This document shows positions 5,613 to 7,104 of a DNA stretch of 7,104 nt, one piece after another (positions within the stretch are counted from its first letter, which is position 1; every line of letters begins with the position of its first letter). A program made the position numbers and the translations under genes. The notes beneath the pieces are model-generated. The model searched no databases. It was not told the origin of the DNA and worked only from the letters and a program-made list of their open reading frames with translations. Source of the stretch: Syntrophaceae bacterium (GTDB lineage Bacteria; Desulfobacterota; Syntrophia; Syntrophales; Smithellaceae); assembly GCA_003506745.1 (NCBI GenBank), contig DNYQ01000025.1, positions 1 to 7,104 on the forward strand, written 5' to 3'.

Positions 5613-6818
5613 ATGAAAAGATGGAGCAGTATTTTACTGGCAATTTCCGTTTTAGTGCTGCTGGCTGCGGGGCCGGCGGTTGCCCAAACAAAATCAGTCA
5701 AAGTCGGCGCTGCAATCAACCTAACGGGGCCCGCATCAACGTGGGGACAGTTTCATGAAAAGGGGCAGCGTGACTATTTCCGTTATGTGAATGAAGTGAA
5801 AGGCGGCGTTGCCGGTCATAAAATTGATATGATCACCGTGGATACCGCCTACAAAGTGCCTGAAGCGCAGGCGGCCGTTCAAAAGTTTGTTTTGCAGGAC
5901 AAGGTGGACATGATCGCCACCTGGGGCGCCGGCGAAGGATTGGCTGCAAAACCCATCGTCCAGCGCTACAAAGTTCCGACCATTAACTATTCCACCAGTT
6001 GGGAGTTGCTGGAAAAACCCGTCGATTACATGTACCTGCCTTTCGGCAGCTATAAAATGGATTGTTATGCCGTTCTGGAATATATCAAAGCCATCCATAA
6101 AGGCAAGGAGCCGCCGAAAGTCGGTTTGCTGACTTACAATAATGCCTATGGACGTTCGATTCATGCTCCCAGTAAGGAATATGCGGCAAAATTGGGCATC
6201 GATCTGGTGGCCGTTGAAGAATTTCCGCCACGAACGGTTGATCTCAACACGGAATTACTCCGCCTGCAAAAAAAAGGCGCTGAATATATTTTCATCCAGA
6301 TGCTGCCGTCGGCCATCATTACAGCCTTCAAGAGCGCAGACCGCATCAAATACAATCCTGTCTTTCTGGGGACCTGGACATCCACGGACCCCGATTTCTT
6401 TAAAATGGGTAAGGGACTGATTCGCGACCGTCTGGCCATGCAGTTTCCCGGCGGATTGCCGTCGGATAAATTCAAGGGAATGGAGGTCATGAAAGACCTG
6501 TGGAAACGATACAAAACAGTGAAAAGTTTCGACGCCTCTTACTGGGAGGGCGTTGTTGTCGGTATGATCATGGAAAGGGCATTCCTCCGGGCTTATGAAA
6601 AGTCGAAGGTCATTAATCCGGCGACGATCAACGCGGCGATGGAATCCATGAACCATGAAGACTTCGGCGGACTGGTCCCGCCGGTTACATTCACCAAAGA
6701 CAATCATGAAGGCTCTTTTACCGCACGCATCGTCAAAGTGCAGGAAAATGGAACCTATATTCCCTTGACAAATTTCTATATTCCGGGAAAAGACAAGATT
6801 AAAATAATTAAGAAATAA
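5613..6818 (+). CDS. Periplasmic solute-binding protein, branched-chain amino acid ABC type (LivK family)
   Basis: A 401-residue protein of the Peripla_BP_6 (LivK/BraC-like) family. It captures a solute in the periplasm and delivers it to a LivHM-type permease powered by LivG/LivF. Residues 1-24 are a Sec signal peptide (MKRW, a hydrophobic core, AVA before Q25), with no lipobox. The mature part starts KSVKVGAAINLTGPAS, the typical first strand and ligand loop of the family. KVGLLTYNNAYGRS near 169-182 opens the second lobe. The start ATG has GGGGGA (5600-5605) seven bases upstream. Next comes a LivG-type ATPase 77 bases downstream, supporting a transporter operon. The substrate cannot be read from the sequence: the family also binds aromatic acids, amides and other amino acids. 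The Phe-rich leader upstream hints at aromatic amino acids, which is inference. Confidence 0.88.
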   Translation: MKRWSSILLAISVLVLLAAGPAVAQTKSVKVGAAINLTGPASTWGQFHEKGQRDYFRYVNEVKGGVAGHKIDMITVDTAYKVPEAQAAVQKFVLQDKVDMIATWGAGEGLAAKPIVQRYKVPTINYSTSWELLEKPVDYMYLPFGSYKMDCYAVLEYIKAIHKGKEPPKVGLLTYNNAYGRSIHAPSKEYAAKLGIDLVAVEEFPPRTVDLNTELLRLQKKGAEYIFIQMLPSAIITAFKSADRIKYNPVFLGTWTSTDPDFFKMGKGLIRDRLAMQFPGGLPSDKFKGMEVMKDLWKRYKTVKSFDASYWEGVVVGMIMERAFLRAYEKSKVINPATINAAMESMNHEDFGGLVPPVTFTKDNHEGSFTARIVKVQENGTYIPLTNFYIPGKDKIKIIKK

Positions 6819-6828
6819 TTTTTCAGAT

Positions 6829-6859
6829 GCCGGGATGCCGGGTTCTCCGGTATCCCGGC
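6829..6859 (+). repeat. 13-bp intercistronic hairpin after the solute-binding gene
   Basis: GCCGGGAT-G-CCGG (6829-6841) pairs with CCGG-T-ATCCCGGC (6847-6859) through 12 Watson-Crick pairs and one G-U, around a 5-base loop. It starts 11 bases after the stop codon. A's rather than T's follow, so it is unlikely to be a full intrinsic terminator. Such hairpins between a binding protein gene and its permease/ATPase genes often stabilise the upstream message. Confidence 0.7.
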
Positions 6860-6867
6860 GCAAAAAA

Positions 6868-6884
6868 CGCGGTGTAAAACCGCG
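6868..6884 (+). repeat. Second intercistronic hairpin next to the livG ribosome site
   Basis: CGCGGT (6868-6873) pairs with ACCGCG (6879-6884) around a 5-base loop. It ends two bases before the GAGG ribosome site (6887-6890) of the next gene, so it could affect initiation or block 3'-5' decay. No T-run follows. Confidence 0.6.
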
Positions 6885-6895
6885 TCGAGGTATTC

Positions 6896-7104
6896 ATGAA
6901 GGCATTTCGCAGCCGGCCGTCAATCATGATCAACCGGCCCCCAGAAGATAAAAAAGCTGAATTGGAAATCCGGAATCTGTGTCTGAGCTTCGGTGGTGTC
7001 GTGGCGGTCAGGAATGTTGATCTGAGCGTTCATACCGGCGAGCTGATGGCGGTCATCGGACCCAACGGCGCGGGCAAAACCAGTTTACTCAACTGCATCA
7101 CCGG
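6896..7104 (+). CDS. livG: ABC transporter ATP-binding protein, LivG type (partial, cut by window end)
   Basis: The first 69 codons of an ATPase that would energise the Liv-type importer at the cytoplasmic face of the inner membrane. Residues about 22-46 carry [19 protein letters not shown], with the FGG-x-x-AV pattern typical of LivG rather than LivF. Walker A is GPNGAGKT at 55-62 (K61), followed by SLLNCITG. The signature motif, Walker B and the C-terminus lie beyond the window. The ATG at 6896 has GAGG (6887-6890) five bases upstream. The N-terminus has about 20 residues of polar, basic sequence before the first strand, longer than usual for LivG. An internal ATG at residue 11 lacks a ribosome site. 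It is probably co-transcribed with the solute-binding gene. Confidence 0.88.
   Translation, partial: MKAFRSRPSIMINRPPEDKKAELEIRNLCLSFGGVVAVRNVDLSVHTGELMAVIGPNGAGKTSLLNCIT

Noticed and set aside
5537..5758. Plus-strand 73-codon ORF overlapping the solute-binding gene
   Set aside because: It starts inside the terminator stem, lacks a ribosome site, and its coding part is an out-of-frame copy of the signal-peptide region.
1..7104. CRISPR arrays, insertion sequences or prophage genes
   Set aside because: No regularly spaced direct repeats, transposase or phage-type motifs were seen on either strand.

Overview
The window comes from a Gram-negative bacterium: it holds a type II secretion ATPase and a periplasmic solute-binding protein with a Sec signal peptide. 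Gene content, moderate base composition and codon use would fit a Desulfobacterota (former Deltaproteobacteria, syntroph or sulfate-reducer type) genome. That placement is an inference from style, not from a marker gene. All genes are of chromosomal, housekeeping or accessory type. I see no phage, transposon or CRISPR material.

Layout: (1) 19-1812 (+) encodes a complete GspE-type secretion ATPase, ending just before a hairpin with A/T flanks (1859-1887). (2) 1920-1996 (-) is an elongator-type tRNA-Met (anticodon CAT) with an encoded CCA, a good sigma-70-like promoter at 2076-2104 and a strong terminator at 1859-1887. (3) 2108-3844 (-) encodes an exported protein with a TolB/FlgO-like N-terminal domain and FG-GAP/VCBS calcium-loop repeats. 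(4) 3995-5284 (+), divergent from it, is an Si-type citrate synthase (gltA) with all catalytic residues. (5) 5285-5612 is a 328-base gap. It has two tandem hairpins behind gltA, a sigma-70-like promoter, a short leader ORF rich in Phe/Tyr codons, alternative RNA pairings and a very strong intrinsic terminator only 42 bases before the next start codon. (6) 5613-6818 (+) is a branched-chain-amino-acid-type (LivK family) ABC solute-binding protein. (7) After two more hairpins comes the start of a LivG-type ABC ATPase (6896 to the window end, truncated by the edge).

The most notable item is the gap at 5373-5570. Read as a whole it looks like a classical ribosome-mediated transcription attenuator. 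It has a promoter, a 19-base 5' UTR, a well-placed Shine-Dalgarno, a 28-codon leader peptide whose codons 13-18 read FYFFSF, a 1:2 hairpin, a 2:3 antiterminator and a 3:4 terminator. Such a device would couple expression of the downstream Liv-type transporter to charged tRNA-Phe (perhaps tRNA-Tyr), suggesting that the transporter serves aromatic amino acids or related compounds. The sequence elements are directly visible; the regulatory function is inferred. The main alternatives are that the terminator simply ends the gltA transcript, or that the segment is a stand-alone small RNA.
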